Shown: positions 1 through 6,349, counted from the first letter of the stretch. The stretch is 8,771 nt of DNA from an uncultured Oscillospiraceae bacterium (GCA_900763965.1 CAAFMG010000034.1:1-8771), one strand, 5' to 3'. The notes: generated by a model not told the origin, from the sequence alone. A program made the numbers and translations.

Positions 1-396
1 AAAATATGTATCGCTGTTCACAAAGCCATTCAGAAAAAGGAGATATCTAATCCACCCGAGTCCTATTGTATCTGTGGGAATTTGGTGAAGATACTGCTCT
101 AAAAAATTCTCAGTAATAAAGAAATATAGAATGGATAAAAAATATAGCGGAAGGATATGTACAGCCCGCTTGTAATAATACTTGCCGGCCTTGACTTCTC
201 GATTTATCAATCCCTTTGCTGCCAAAAATCCGCTGATAATGAAGAACAGTTGTACACCATATCTGCCAAAATCCGTCACAATACGCACACGGCCCGACAA
301 GTCTACACGTTGTCCAAAATGAACGCAAAAGACGCCAAAACACGCAATTATCCGAAGAATCTGAATGGATACATACCGACTTCTGCTATCGCCCAT
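1..396 (-). CDS. Acyltransferase family 3 (OafA/YrhL-like) membrane protein, N-terminal part only
   Basis: The frame reads 132 codons from ATG at 396 to the window edge without a stop, so the 3' part is missing. The protein opens with the family pattern: a hydrophobic first helix at about residues 11-27 (IQILRIIACFGVFCVHF, with Arg15 and His26), then FGRYGVQLFFIISGFLAAKG at 43-62, close to the usual GVxLFFxISGFL signature, then YYYKRAVHILPLYF at 73-86, matching the KRxxRIxPxYW-type segment. Family members are multi-helix inner-membrane enzymes that O-acetylate (or otherwise acylate) cell-surface sugars. The start has GGAGGAAGGG upstream (405-414) and lies 4 bases after the epimerase stop, so it is probably co-transcribed with it and may decorate the same polysaccharide. 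The DNA is about 35-40 percent GC in sampled lines, against about 60 percent next door, which suggests separate acquisition. Confidence 0.85.
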   Translation of the reverse strand, partial: MGDSRSRYVSIQILRIIACFGVFCVHFGQRVDLSGRVRIVTDFGRYGVQLFFIISGFLAAKGLINREVKAGKYYYKRAVHILPLYFLSILYFFITENFLEQYLHQIPTDTIGLGWIRYLLFLNGFVNSDTYF

Positions 397-400
397 TATC

Positions 401-1567
401 TCAGCCCTTCCTCCACACCATCTTGTTGACTACGTTTACATAACTCTGAATGATGCGAACCACCTTCATGGAGACGGTCTCATCGGTGTAGTCGATACAG
501 GGGTGGCCCAGGATGTTCTGGCGCTTCATGGTGATGGCCATATCGGTTGCCTGAAGCAGCTCCTTGGTGGAGATGCCTGCCAGGATGAAGTCTCCGGCTT
601 CCAGTGCCTCCGGCCGCTCGGTGGAGGTGCGGATGCACACGGCGGCAATGGGGTGGCCGATGGACAGGTAGAAGCTGCTCTCCTCCGGCAGGGTTCCGGA
701 GTCGGAGACGATGGCCAGGGCGTTCATTTGCAGCTTGTTGTAGTCGTTAAAGCCCAGAGGCTCACTGATCCGGACTCTGGGATCCAGCCGGAAGCCGCTG
801 GAGACCAGTTTCTTTCTGGAGCGGGGGTGGCAGGAGTAGAGAATGGGCACATCGTATTTTTCCGCCAGGGCATTGATGGCAGTGAACAGGCTTTCAAAGT
901 TCTTGTCGGTGTCGATATTCTCCTCCCGGTGGGCAGAGAGCAGGATGTATCTGTCCGGTTCCAGGCCCAGCCGCTCCAGCACCTGGGAGGCCTGGATCTT
1001 TTCCAGATTGCCATGCAGCACCTCCGCCATGGGAGAGCCGGTGACATAGGTGCGCTCCTTGGGCATACCCATCTCATGCAGGTACTTCCGGGCGGGCTCG
1101 GAGTAGGGCAGGTTCACATCGGAGATCACATCCACGATCCGGCGGTTGGTCTCCTCCGGCAGGCACTCATCCTTGCAGCGGTTTCCGGCCTCCATGTGGA
1201 AAATGGGGATGTGCAGCCGCTTGGCAGAAATCGCAGACAGGCAGCTGTTGGTGTCTCCCAGAATCAGCAGGGCATCGGGCTGGAGCTGGGCCAGCAGTTC
1301 ATAGGAGCGGGCGATCACATTGCCGCAGGTCTGCCCCAGATTGTCCCCCACCACATTCAGGTACACATCCGGGCCGCCCAGGTCAAAGTCAGACCAGAAA
1401 ATGTCGTTCAGGTTTTTATCGTAGTTCTGGCCGGTGTGGGCCACGCAGCAGTCAAAGAATTCCCGGCAGCGGCGGATGGTGGCTGCCAGTCGGATGATCT
1501 CCGGCCGGGTGCCGACGATGATGCACAGCTTGATTTTTCCGTTTTCTTTCCAGTGAAAATCGTACAT
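401..1567 (-). CDS. capG: UDP-N-acetyl sugar 2-epimerase, CapG/FnlC/WbjD type
   Basis: A 388-residue protein of the non-hydrolysing UDP-GlcNAc 2-epimerase superfamily (WecB fold, two Rossmann-like halves, cytoplasmic). Visible family signatures are GTRPEIIR at 19-26, LGDTNSCLSAI at 103-113, FHMEAGNRCKDECLPEETNR at 123-142, SAHREEN at 211-217 and the UDP-binding SDSGTLPEESS at 288-298. Asp105, Glu126, Glu138 and His213 match the catalytic positions described for WecB. The HMEAGNRC...LPEETNR version is that of the FnlC/CapG/WbjD branch, which makes UDP-L-FucNAc from UDP-2-acetamido-2,6-dideoxy-L-talose, rather than WecB itself. The ATG start has GAGGAG seven bases upstream, inside the end of the preceding capE-like gene, and only one base separates the two genes, so they are translationally coupled. 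A UDP-L-QuiNAc/L-RhaNAc-type epimerase is a possible alternative, since substrate cannot be fixed by eye. Confidence 0.85.
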   Translation of the reverse strand: MYDFHWKENGKIKLCIIVGTRPEIIRLAATIRRCREFFDCCVAHTGQNYDKNLNDIFWSDFDLGGPDVYLNVVGDNLGQTCGNVIARSYELLAQLQPDALLILGDTNSCLSAISAKRLHIPIFHMEAGNRCKDECLPEETNRRIVDVISDVNLPYSEPARKYLHEMGMPKERTYVTGSPMAEVLHGNLEKIQASQVLERLGLEPDRYILLSAHREENIDTDKNFESLFTAINALAEKYDVPILYSCHPRSRKKLVSSGFRLDPRVRISEPLGFNDYNKLQMNALAIVSDSGTLPEESSFYLSIGHPIAAVCIRTSTERPEALEAGDFILAGISTKELLQATDMAITMKRQNILGHPCIDYTDETVSMKVVRIIQSYVNVVNKMVWRKG

Positions 1568-1568
1568 A

Positions 1569-2606
1569 TTACTTCTCCTCTGCCAGACGTCCCTGGATAT
1601 AGGTCAGAGCGGCAATGGTCTGCTTGGTTTCTTCCAGGTTCAGGCGGCGGGTGTTGTTGGAGTTGAACTCCGTCAGGGTGTTCCGCTCCTCGTCGCCTTC
1701 CTTGAAGTACTTATCATAGTTCAGGCCCCGGTTGTCGGCAGGAACCCGGTAGAAGTCCCCCATATCCACAGCCTTGGCGCATTCCTCGTTGGTCAGCAGG
1801 GTCTCAAACATCTTCTCGCCGTGGCGAATGCCGATGACCTTGATATCCTCCTTCTTGCCGCCGAACAGCTCGCAGACCGCCTCTGCCTGGGTCTGGATGG
1901 TGCAGGCCGGTGCCTTCTTGATCAGCAGGTCGCCGTTTTCCCCGTGCTCAAAGGCAAAGAGCACCAGATCCACCGCTTCCTCCAAAGACATGATGAACCG
2001 GGTCATGGAGGGCTCGGTGACGGTGATGGGGTTGCCTGCGCGGATCTGGTCGATCCACAGGGGGATGACGGAACCCCGGCTGCACATGACGTTGCCGTAC
2101 CGGGTGCAGCAGATCTTGGTCTTGCCGGACATCCGGGACTTGGCAATGGCCACCTTTTCCTCAATGGCCTTGGTCATGCCCATGGAGTTGATGGGGTAAG
2201 CGGCCTTATCCGTGGACAGGCAGATTACGCTTTCCACACCGGCCTCAATGGCAGCGGTAAGCACATTGTCGGTGCCGATAACATTGGTGCGGACAGCCTC
2301 CATGGGGAAGAACTCACAGGAGGGCACCTGCTTCAGGGCGGCGGCGTGGAAAATATAGTCCACCCCGGTCATAGCCCCCCGGACGGATTGCAGATCCCGG
2401 ACATCTCCGATGTAGAATTTGATCTTGTTTGCCGCCTGGGGCATCTTCGCCTGATACTCGTGGCGCATATCGTCCTGCTTCTTCTCATCCCGGGAGAAGA
2501 TGCGGATCTCCCCAATGTCGGTTTCCAGGAAGCGGTTGAGGACGGCGTTGCCGAAGGAGCCGGTTCCGCCGGTGATCATCAGGGTCTTGTCTTTAAAAAG
2601 GGACAT
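1569..2606 (-). CDS. capE: UDP-N-acetylglucosamine 4,6-dehydratase/5-epimerase, CapE/FnlA/WbjB type
   Basis: A 345-residue soluble short-chain dehydrogenase, the usual length for CapE/FnlA (about 340). The NAD(P)-binding loop TGGTGSFG is at residues 12-19. The active-site segment STDKAAYPINSMGMTK at 131-146 carries Met142-x3-Lys146 where most SDR enzymes have Tyr-x3-Lys; this Met is typical of the CapE/FnlA branch. The C-terminal FNSNNTRRLNLEE at 314-326 also fits. Family members convert UDP-GlcNAc to the 4-keto-6-deoxy L-arabino sugar, the first step to UDP-L-FucNAc and related L-sugars. The frame stays open upstream to 2750, but ATG 2606 is chosen because GGGAGG lies six bases before it and the protein then begins directly with the Rossmann fold. 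It is the first gene of its unit, followed after one base by the 2-epimerase. No CapF/FnlB reductase lies between them. Confidence 0.9.
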   Translation of the reverse strand: MSLFKDKTLMITGGTGSFGNAVLNRFLETDIGEIRIFSRDEKKQDDMRHEYQAKMPQAANKIKFYIGDVRDLQSVRGAMTGVDYIFHAAALKQVPSCEFFPMEAVRTNVIGTDNVLTAAIEAGVESVICLSTDKAAYPINSMGMTKAIEEKVAIAKSRMSGKTKICCTRYGNVMCSRGSVIPLWIDQIRAGNPITVTEPSMTRFIMSLEEAVDLVLFAFEHGENGDLLIKKAPACTIQTQAEAVCELFGGKKEDIKVIGIRHGEKMFETLLTNEECAKAVDMGDFYRVPADNRGLNYDKYFKEGDEERNTLTEFNSNNTRRLNLEETKQTIAALTYIQGRLAEEK

Positions 2607-2612
2607 AAGTAT

Positions 2613-2618
2613 CCTCCC
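2613..2618 (-). promoter_or_regulatory. Ribosome binding site fixing the capE start
   Basis: GGGAGG on the minus strand, six bases before ATG 2606. It decides against the 48-codon N-terminal extension, which would begin at TTG 2750, has no such site and overlaps the candidate promoter. Confidence 0.8.
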
Positions 2619-2721
2619 AAATATATTTTCTTTTCCGGTGCTGCCGCCAGGGTTCCCCATATCCGGCAGGCGGTTTCGTAAAAAACGGCTTCCCCTTTTT
2701 TCAGAGGATCCACCGTCCTTT

Positions 2722-2750
2722 AGAATACCACGCATTTGCGATCTATGCAA
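2722..2750 (-). promoter_or_regulatory. Candidate sigma-70-type promoter for the capE-capG-acyltransferase unit
   Basis: On the minus strand TTGCAT (2745-2750) and TATTCT (2722-2727) are separated by 17 bases. The -10 matches consensus at four of six positions and the -35 is weak. It lies between the terminator of the upstream dehydratase gene and the capE start, leaving a leader of about 110 bases. The spacer contains the palindrome CGCATTTGCG (2731-2740), which could be an operator or chance. Weak evidence beyond position and spacing. Confidence 0.4.
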
Positions 2751-2833
2751 GTAGATACCTGCGAAAATCGGGCTTTTTCCGTCTTTTTTCTCTCAGATGG
2801 GTCAAAACACAGTCAATCCATCCCCTTTCACGC

Positions 2834-2863
2834 AAAATCCCCCACTTGCCGGGCAAGTGGGGG
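2834..2863 (-). terminator. Intrinsic terminator after the membrane dehydratase gene
   Basis: An 11-bp perfect stem, CCCCCACTTGC (2839-2849) pairing with GCAAGTGGGGG (2853-2863), has a three-base loop. Read on the minus strand it is followed by A and four T residues (2834-2838). It begins 18 bases after the stop at 2881 and separates the 660-residue dehydratase gene from capE. The short T run may allow some read-through. Confidence 0.75.
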
Positions 2864-2880
2864 CGATGTTGGTTGGGATC

Positions 2881-4863
2881 TTACAGGCTGGGGATCTGGG
2901 CGGCTGCCGGGACGGCGGCCATGGGGCGCTGCATTTTCATTTCCGCCGCCTGCTCTGCCTTGGCGTTGACCTCCTCCGGGGAATGGAAGGTGGGAACCAC
3001 CTGCTTCAGCGCCTGGCGGACTGCGTCATCGTCACCGGTGGCGCAGGCATCCTCCAGCACTTTCAGTCGGCGCTGGATCTCCTCCCAGGGCAGCGGGGTG
3101 TCCCGCTCGATGAAGATCAGACTGTTTTCCGTTCTGTCCAGAGCCTCGGTCTTGACCAGAAGCTCCTCATAGAGCTTCTCTCCCGGCCGCAGACCGGTCT
3201 CCACGATCTCAATTCCTTCCACTCCGGACAGGCGGATCATGTTCTCCGCCAGCTCCAGGATCTTCACCGGCTGACCCATATCCAGCACGAACAGCTCACC
3301 GTTGCGGGCCATGGCGCCGGATTGGAGCACCAGCTGGGATGCTTCGGGAATGGTCATAAAATAGCGGATGATCCGCTTATCCGTCAGGGTGATGGGGCCG
3401 CCGTGGGCGATCTGCCGCTTGAACAGCGGGATCACGGAACCGGCAGAGCCCAGGACATTGCCGAACCGGGTGGCGCTGTACACCGTATTGCCCCGGGTAC
3501 CGGCGCTTCCCACGATCATTTCGCACATCCGTTTGGTAGCGCCCATGACATTGGTGGGATTCACCGCCTTGTCCGTGGACACCATCATAAACCGCTGGAC
3601 CTGGAATTCCTCGCACACCGTCACCAGGTTCCGGGTGCCGAATACGTTGTTGTACACCGCCTCGATGCAGTTTTTCTCCATCAGAGGAACGTGCTTGTGG
3701 GCTGCGGCATTGATGACGATCTGGGGGTGGTGCTTACTGAACACCCGGCGCAGGGCAACCATGTTGGTAATAGAGCAGATCTCGATCTCCAGATCCAAGG
3801 CCTTTCCGTAGGCGATCTTCAGATCCTGCTGCACATCGTAGGCACCGTTTTCGTAGATGTCCAGAATAATGATCTTTTTGGGGTTCATTTTTGCCAGCTG
3901 GCGGCACAGCTCGGAACCGATGGAGCCGCCGCCGCCGGTGATGAGGATGACCTTATCCCGGTAGTAGGCATTGGTTTTTTCGCTGGCCATGACCACAGGC
4001 TTGCGGAACAGCAGCTCCTCAATGCCGAATTCCCGGAGCATCCGCTTCTTTCCGGCGGTCTGAATGGCGGGATAGTCATAGACCTTGATCTTGTAGCCTG
4101 CCTGAGAATACACGGCGTAGAGGGTCTGCTTCTTTTCATCGGTCAAGCCGGGAATGGCAAAGACCACCTCCTGCACACCGTAGCCCCGCATCCGCTCCAA
4201 AGTCTCCTCATTTTCCAGAAGGACAGGGATATCATGGATGGAGCGGCCGGCCTTGGAGGCATCGGTATCCACAAAGCACCGGGGGGTGTAGTTGGCCCGG
4301 GAGTTGCCCAGCAGCTCCTCTGCCAGGTTCACACCGACACGGCCTGCGCCCACAATGGCGATCTTGATCTTCTGATCCCGCTCCGGGTTCCGATAGCCCA
4401 GCTCGTCACCGGCAAACAGCCGCAGCAACCACCGCAGAAACACGCCCAGCCGGGAATCCTCTGTGCCGCACTTGAAGGCATAGCGGTAGATCATCCGAAT
4501 GGACAACGCCGCCAGGCAATTCATGCAGGCCAGAGCCAGCAGCCGGGCAAAGGTGATATTCTCCACCACATAGAACAGGGGCAGGATCCGCTCAATGGCC
4601 AGGTTGACAAAAAACGCCGCCGCATCCACGAACAGCAGCCGGATATAGCACTGGATCCCGCCGTAGCGCCAGATCTGGCGGTACACGCCGCCCAGATATC
4701 TGGCGCAGATCACACAAACAAACATAATACTGCCGTGGAACAGGCTGCCTTTCCAGCTCAGGGCATTGTTGCTTTCATAAATCAGCAGCAGCAGCACTTC
4801 CATGGCGATCAGGATGACGGCATCATAGACCACCAGGGGCAGTCGAATCTTCTTCTTTTTCAA
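2881..4863 (-). CDS. Membrane-anchored UDP-GlcNAc 4,6-dehydratase (WbpM/PglF/CapD-like polysaccharide biosynthesis protein)
   Basis: A 660-residue protein of usual length for this family. Four hydrophobic segments at about 10-28, 42-60, 73-90 and 103-124 anchor it in the membrane. A first nucleotide-binding domain follows (IKIAIVGAGRVG at 166-177), then the catalytic SDR domain with VILITGGGGSIGSE at 305-318 and VSTDKAVNPTNVMGATK at 428-444. Here Met440-x3-Lys444 replaces Tyr-x3-Lys, the altered SMK triad reported for WbpM. The family makes UDP-2-acetamido-2,6-dideoxy-D-xylo-hexos-4-ulose, precursor of QuiNAc, FucNAc or bacillosamine-type sugars. The C-terminus ends in an Ala/Pro-rich tail. 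The start is TTG at 4863, giving MKKKK before the first helix, with AAGGGAG eight bases upstream (4872-4878); no ATG fits better. It has its own promoter and terminator. The product-specific downstream enzymes are not in the window. Confidence 0.92.
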   Translation of the reverse strand: MKKKKIRLPLVVYDAVILIAMEVLLLLIYESNNALSWKGSLFHGSIMFVCVICARYLGGVYRQIWRYGGIQCYIRLLFVDAAAFFVNLAIERILPLFYVVENITFARLLALACMNCLAALSIRMIYRYAFKCGTEDSRLGVFLRWLLRLFAGDELGYRNPERDQKIKIAIVGAGRVGVNLAEELLGNSRANYTPRCFVDTDASKAGRSIHDIPVLLENEETLERMRGYGVQEVVFAIPGLTDEKKQTLYAVYSQAGYKIKVYDYPAIQTAGKKRMLREFGIEELLFRKPVVMASEKTNAYYRDKVILITGGGGSIGSELCRQLAKMNPKKIIILDIYENGAYDVQQDLKIAYGKALDLEIEICSITNMVALRRVFSKHHPQIVINAAAHKHVPLMEKNCIEAVYNNVFGTRNLVTVCEEFQVQRFMMVSTDKAVNPTNVMGATKRMCEMIVGSAGTRGNTVYSATRFGNVLGSAGSVIPLFKRQIAHGGPITLTDKRIIRYFMTIPEASQLVLQSGAMARNGELFVLDMGQPVKILELAENMIRLSGVEGIEIVETGLRPGEKLYEELLVKTEALDRTENSLIFIERDTPLPWEEIQRRLKVLEDACATGDDDAVRQALKQVVPTFHSPEEVNAKAEQAAEMKMQRPMAAVPAAAQIPSL

Positions 4864-4871
4864 TCTTTTCG

Positions 4872-4878
4872 CTCCCTT
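4872..4878 (-). promoter_or_regulatory. Ribosome binding site supporting a TTG start
   Basis: AAGGGAG on the minus strand lies eight bases before TTG 4863 and decides for this non-ATG start. A small CCGC-TTTT-GCGG hairpin (4881-4892) sits just upstream in the leader. Confidence 0.75.
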
Positions 4879-4922
4879 ATCCGCTTTTGCGGCACTGTCA
4901 ATACATCAGATAATTCTTGTCT

Positions 4923-4951
4923 AATATACAGGTTATTTTCCGTTTCGTCAA
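4923..4951 (-). promoter_or_regulatory. Sigma-70-type promoter for the membrane dehydratase gene
   Basis: On the minus strand TTGACG (4946-4951, five of six consensus) and TATATT (4923-4928, five of six) are separated by exactly 17 bases. The leader to the TTG start would be about 50 bases. It is back to back with the promoter at 5022-5049, about 70 bases apart, so a shared regulator is possible but no clear operator is visible. Confidence 0.75.
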
Positions 4952-5021
4952 GGTCATTGCCGCATTTTGCCCTCCTTGGGATGATCTTGGACGGCTATTT
5001 TTCCGGTTTGCGGATTGACAG

Positions 5022-5049
5022 TTGACATTATACCCAAGAAGGATATAAT
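5022..5049 (+). promoter_or_regulatory. Near-consensus sigma-70-type promoter for the exported-protein gene
   Basis: Perfect TTGACA (5022-5027) and perfect TATAAT (5044-5049) with a 16-base spacer. A second TTGACA lies at 5015-5020 but is 23 bases from the -10, too far. The leader is about 43 bases. Both boxes being perfect suggests strong expression. Confidence 0.85.
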
Positions 5050-5098
5050 AGAAATATAACCTGTAAAAAGGGAAACCTGCAAAAAAGGAGATTTTACC

Positions 5099-5818
5099 AT
5101 GAAAAAATGGATCGCTTTGGGACTGAGTGCCCTGATGCTGTGTACCGCCGTTCTGCCCGCCTCCGCTGCGGAAAAGAAGGGAAAGAAGGAGACGATCCTG
5201 CCCGCCGTAGTGGTGGCCTCGGATCTGGCAAAGAACTCCCTCAAGGACAGCCGCAGTCCGGTGGATGACACCCTGACCACCGATGATGTATCATTTGATG
5301 AAGAGGAAGGCACCGTCACTGTGGATACTGCCTCCGGCATCTCCATGCAGCTGAGCATCCCCTTCGGCTACTGCTGCATCACCCAGGATCTGGAGCAGCA
5401 GCTGGATGTGTATCTGAACCTGTACACCGACGTGGCCTCCGCCGTGAAGCACTACATCACCAACGGCATCCACATGGATGTGTATGACTACTATTCCGAG
5501 CGCTCTGTGTACATCTCTGAGGAGGCCGATTCTCTGGCCGCCCTCACCGGGGAAATGAACACCCTCACCGATGAGCAGATCCAGAAGACCGCCGAGTATA
5601 TGTCTGCCAACTGGTACGGCGGCGCTTCCCCCATTCTCAAGACCATCGGTGAAAACCGCTACATCGGCTTTGACCTGTCCAAGGACGAGGGTTTTGTGGT
5701 CTACAACCACTTCACCGGTGGTCGGCTCTTTGAAGCCTACACCCACACCTCCAAGGGTTCCGACGGCATCAAGCTGCTGGACAGCGTCCTGGAAACGCTG
5801 ACCTTCACTGAGGACTAG
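5099..5818 (+). CDS. Exported protein of unknown function
   Basis: A 239-residue protein I do not recognise. It starts at ATG 5099 with AAGGAG eight bases upstream (5085-5090). The N-terminus is a classic signal peptide: MKKW, a hydrophobic stretch IALGLSALMLCTAVLP, and a likely signal peptidase I site after ASA (residue 23). Cys15 lies inside the hydrophobic core without a lipobox, so a lipoprotein is unlikely. The mature part opens with a Lys-rich stretch (24-30), then an acidic segment (61-71, TDDVSFDEEE), then a mixed strand/helix domain with IPFGYCC at 87-93 and a C-terminus of GRLFEAYTHTSKGSDGIKLL then LETLTF. This layout loosely resembles PsbP/DcrB-like folds, but that is a guess from pattern only. 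It has a strong promoter of its own, stands alone in its unit, and is divergent from the polysaccharide genes. The repeat element begins at the base after its stop. Confidence 0.85.
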   Translation: MKKWIALGLSALMLCTAVLPASAAEKKGKKETILPAVVVASDLAKNSLKDSRSPVDDTLTTDDVSFDEEEGTVTVDTASGISMQLSIPFGYCCITQDLEQQLDVYLNLYTDVASAVKHYITNGIHMDVYDYYSERSVYISEEADSLAALTGEMNTLTDEQIQKTAEYMSANWYGGASPILKTIGENRYIGFDLSKDEGFVVYNHFTGGRLFEAYTHTSKGSDGIKLLDSVLETLTFTED

Positions 5819-5905
5819 TAGAGCAAATCTCTTAAAACTTCATAAATGCGTTTTAACTTAGCGCTGCCATTATCCGCAGAAAAGGCGAACCGCATTTCTG
5901 TAAAA

Positions 5906-5926
5906 ATGAAATTTCAAAGGATACGC
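5906..5926 (+). repeat. Internal third copy of the element's end motif
   Basis: Matches 6248-6268 in the same orientation at 19 of 21 positions (pattern ATGAARTTTYAAAGGATACG followed by C), and is therefore inverted relative to the left end at 5819. The 11-base stretch ATACGCCATGT that overlaps it (5921-5931) recurs exactly at 6075-6085. Confidence 0.7.
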
Positions 5927-6133
5927 CATGTAGGGGTGGTGCGCCGCGCAGCGAATTAAAATCCAATGATCGCCGGGGGCGATCACACCATAATATAACG
6001 GATAGTATCCGCCCGCCACCGTAACAAATTTTTGAGCAGAACCGTATTGGCCCGGTAATGTAACAATGTTGTAAATACGCCATGTTTCGACGTTGTGCCC
6101 AGAATTTCAACGAAAAAATGTTCGCATCGCATT

Positions 6134-6197
6134 GTCGGCGCAATGCGCCGACGTTGTTTTCCCGCAGGGAAAACAACCGGGCGGCTGATAGCCGCCC
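6134..6197 (+). repeat. Three contiguous hairpins
   Basis: Hairpin 1 is GTCGGCGC-AAT-GCGCCGAC (6134-6152, 8 bp). Hairpin 2 is GTTGTTTTCCC-GCA-GGGAAAACAAC, 11 bp, at 6153-6177. Hairpin 3 is GGGCGGCT-GAT-AGCCGCCC (6179-6197, 8 bp). Every stem is perfect, every loop is three bases, and only one base separates the second and third. GCATTG (6129-6134) can alternatively pair with CAATGC (6141-6146), competing with hairpin 1. None is followed by a T run, so these are not ordinary terminators. Confidence 0.75.
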
Positions 6198-6312
6198 CTA
6201 CGCAGACGGTGCCACCGTATTACCGCCGCAAAAATTTCGCTGCGCAAATGAAGTTTTAAAGGATACGCTCTAAGAGGGGCAAATCGGCCATCAAGTCCTA
6301 TATCGTCCACCC

Positions 6313-6349
6313 AAGCACAGCTCTCTCCCGGTGGGGCTGTGCTTTTTCT
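6313..6349 (+). terminator. Intrinsic terminator upstream of the cation transporter gene
   Basis: AAGCACAGC (6313-6321) pairs with GCTGTGCTT (6336-6344), with CCC/GGG able to pair further inside the loop, followed by a T-rich tail ending at 6349. It is the first convincing plus-strand terminator after the gene at 5099-5818, so that gene's transcript may run through the whole hairpin-rich element before stopping here. Confidence 0.8.

Larger units (their letters stand above)
5819..6272. repeat. Non-coding, hairpin-rich element bounded by imperfect inverted repeats (MITE-like)
   Basis: The ends 5819-5843 and 6248-6272 are inverted copies with 21 of 25 positions identical, starting TAGAGC and sharing the 12-base core TTAAAACTTCAT. 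Between them are inverted repeats at 5967-5985, 5999-6011, 6134-6152, 6153-6177 and 6179-6197. No frame in it has a start with a ribosome site or resembles a protein. TA at both outer edges could be a TA target duplication or just part of the repeat. It begins directly after the TAG stop of the upstream gene. With the 40-base spacer to the terminator at 6313, this accounts for most of the gene-free stretch 5819-6431. Mobility is inferred from structure; no transposase is present. Confidence 0.65.

Noticed and set aside
365..1666. A 433-codon plus-strand open frame over the epimerase
   Set aside because: Same cause: the opposite strand carries all epimerase motifs, and this frame shows no recognisable family, signal or ribosome site.
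1821..2681. A 286-codon plus-strand open frame over capE
   Set aside because: Antisense shadow with Gly/Asp/His-rich low-complexity translation; the minus strand encodes an intact SDR enzyme.
2607..2750. N-terminal extension of the CapE-like protein from TTG 2750
   Set aside because: The 48 extra residues are Arg/Gly-rich with no family match, have no ribosome site, and cover the candidate promoter; ATG 2606 has a strong site and the normal fold start.
2797..5025. A 742-codon open frame on the plus strand
   Set aside because: It is antisense to the well-supported membrane dehydratase gene. Its translation is a His/Gly/Gln/Leu-rich mix with no domain and arises from third-position GC bias of the real gene.
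5027..5032. A TATAAT on the minus strand overlapping the plus promoter
   Set aside because: No acceptable -35 lies 16-18 bases upstream on that strand; the TTGACG/TATATT pair at 4923-4951 is far better for the divergent gene.
5141..5143. Lipoprotein cysteine (Cys15) in the exported protein
   Set aside because: The residue before it is Leu and the surrounding LML-C does not fit a lipobox; an ASA signal peptidase I site is a better explanation.
6082..6273. A 63-codon plus-strand frame inside the repeat element
   Set aside because: No ribosome site precedes its ATG, and most of it is the translation of three perfect hairpins and the repeat end, so coding is unlikely.
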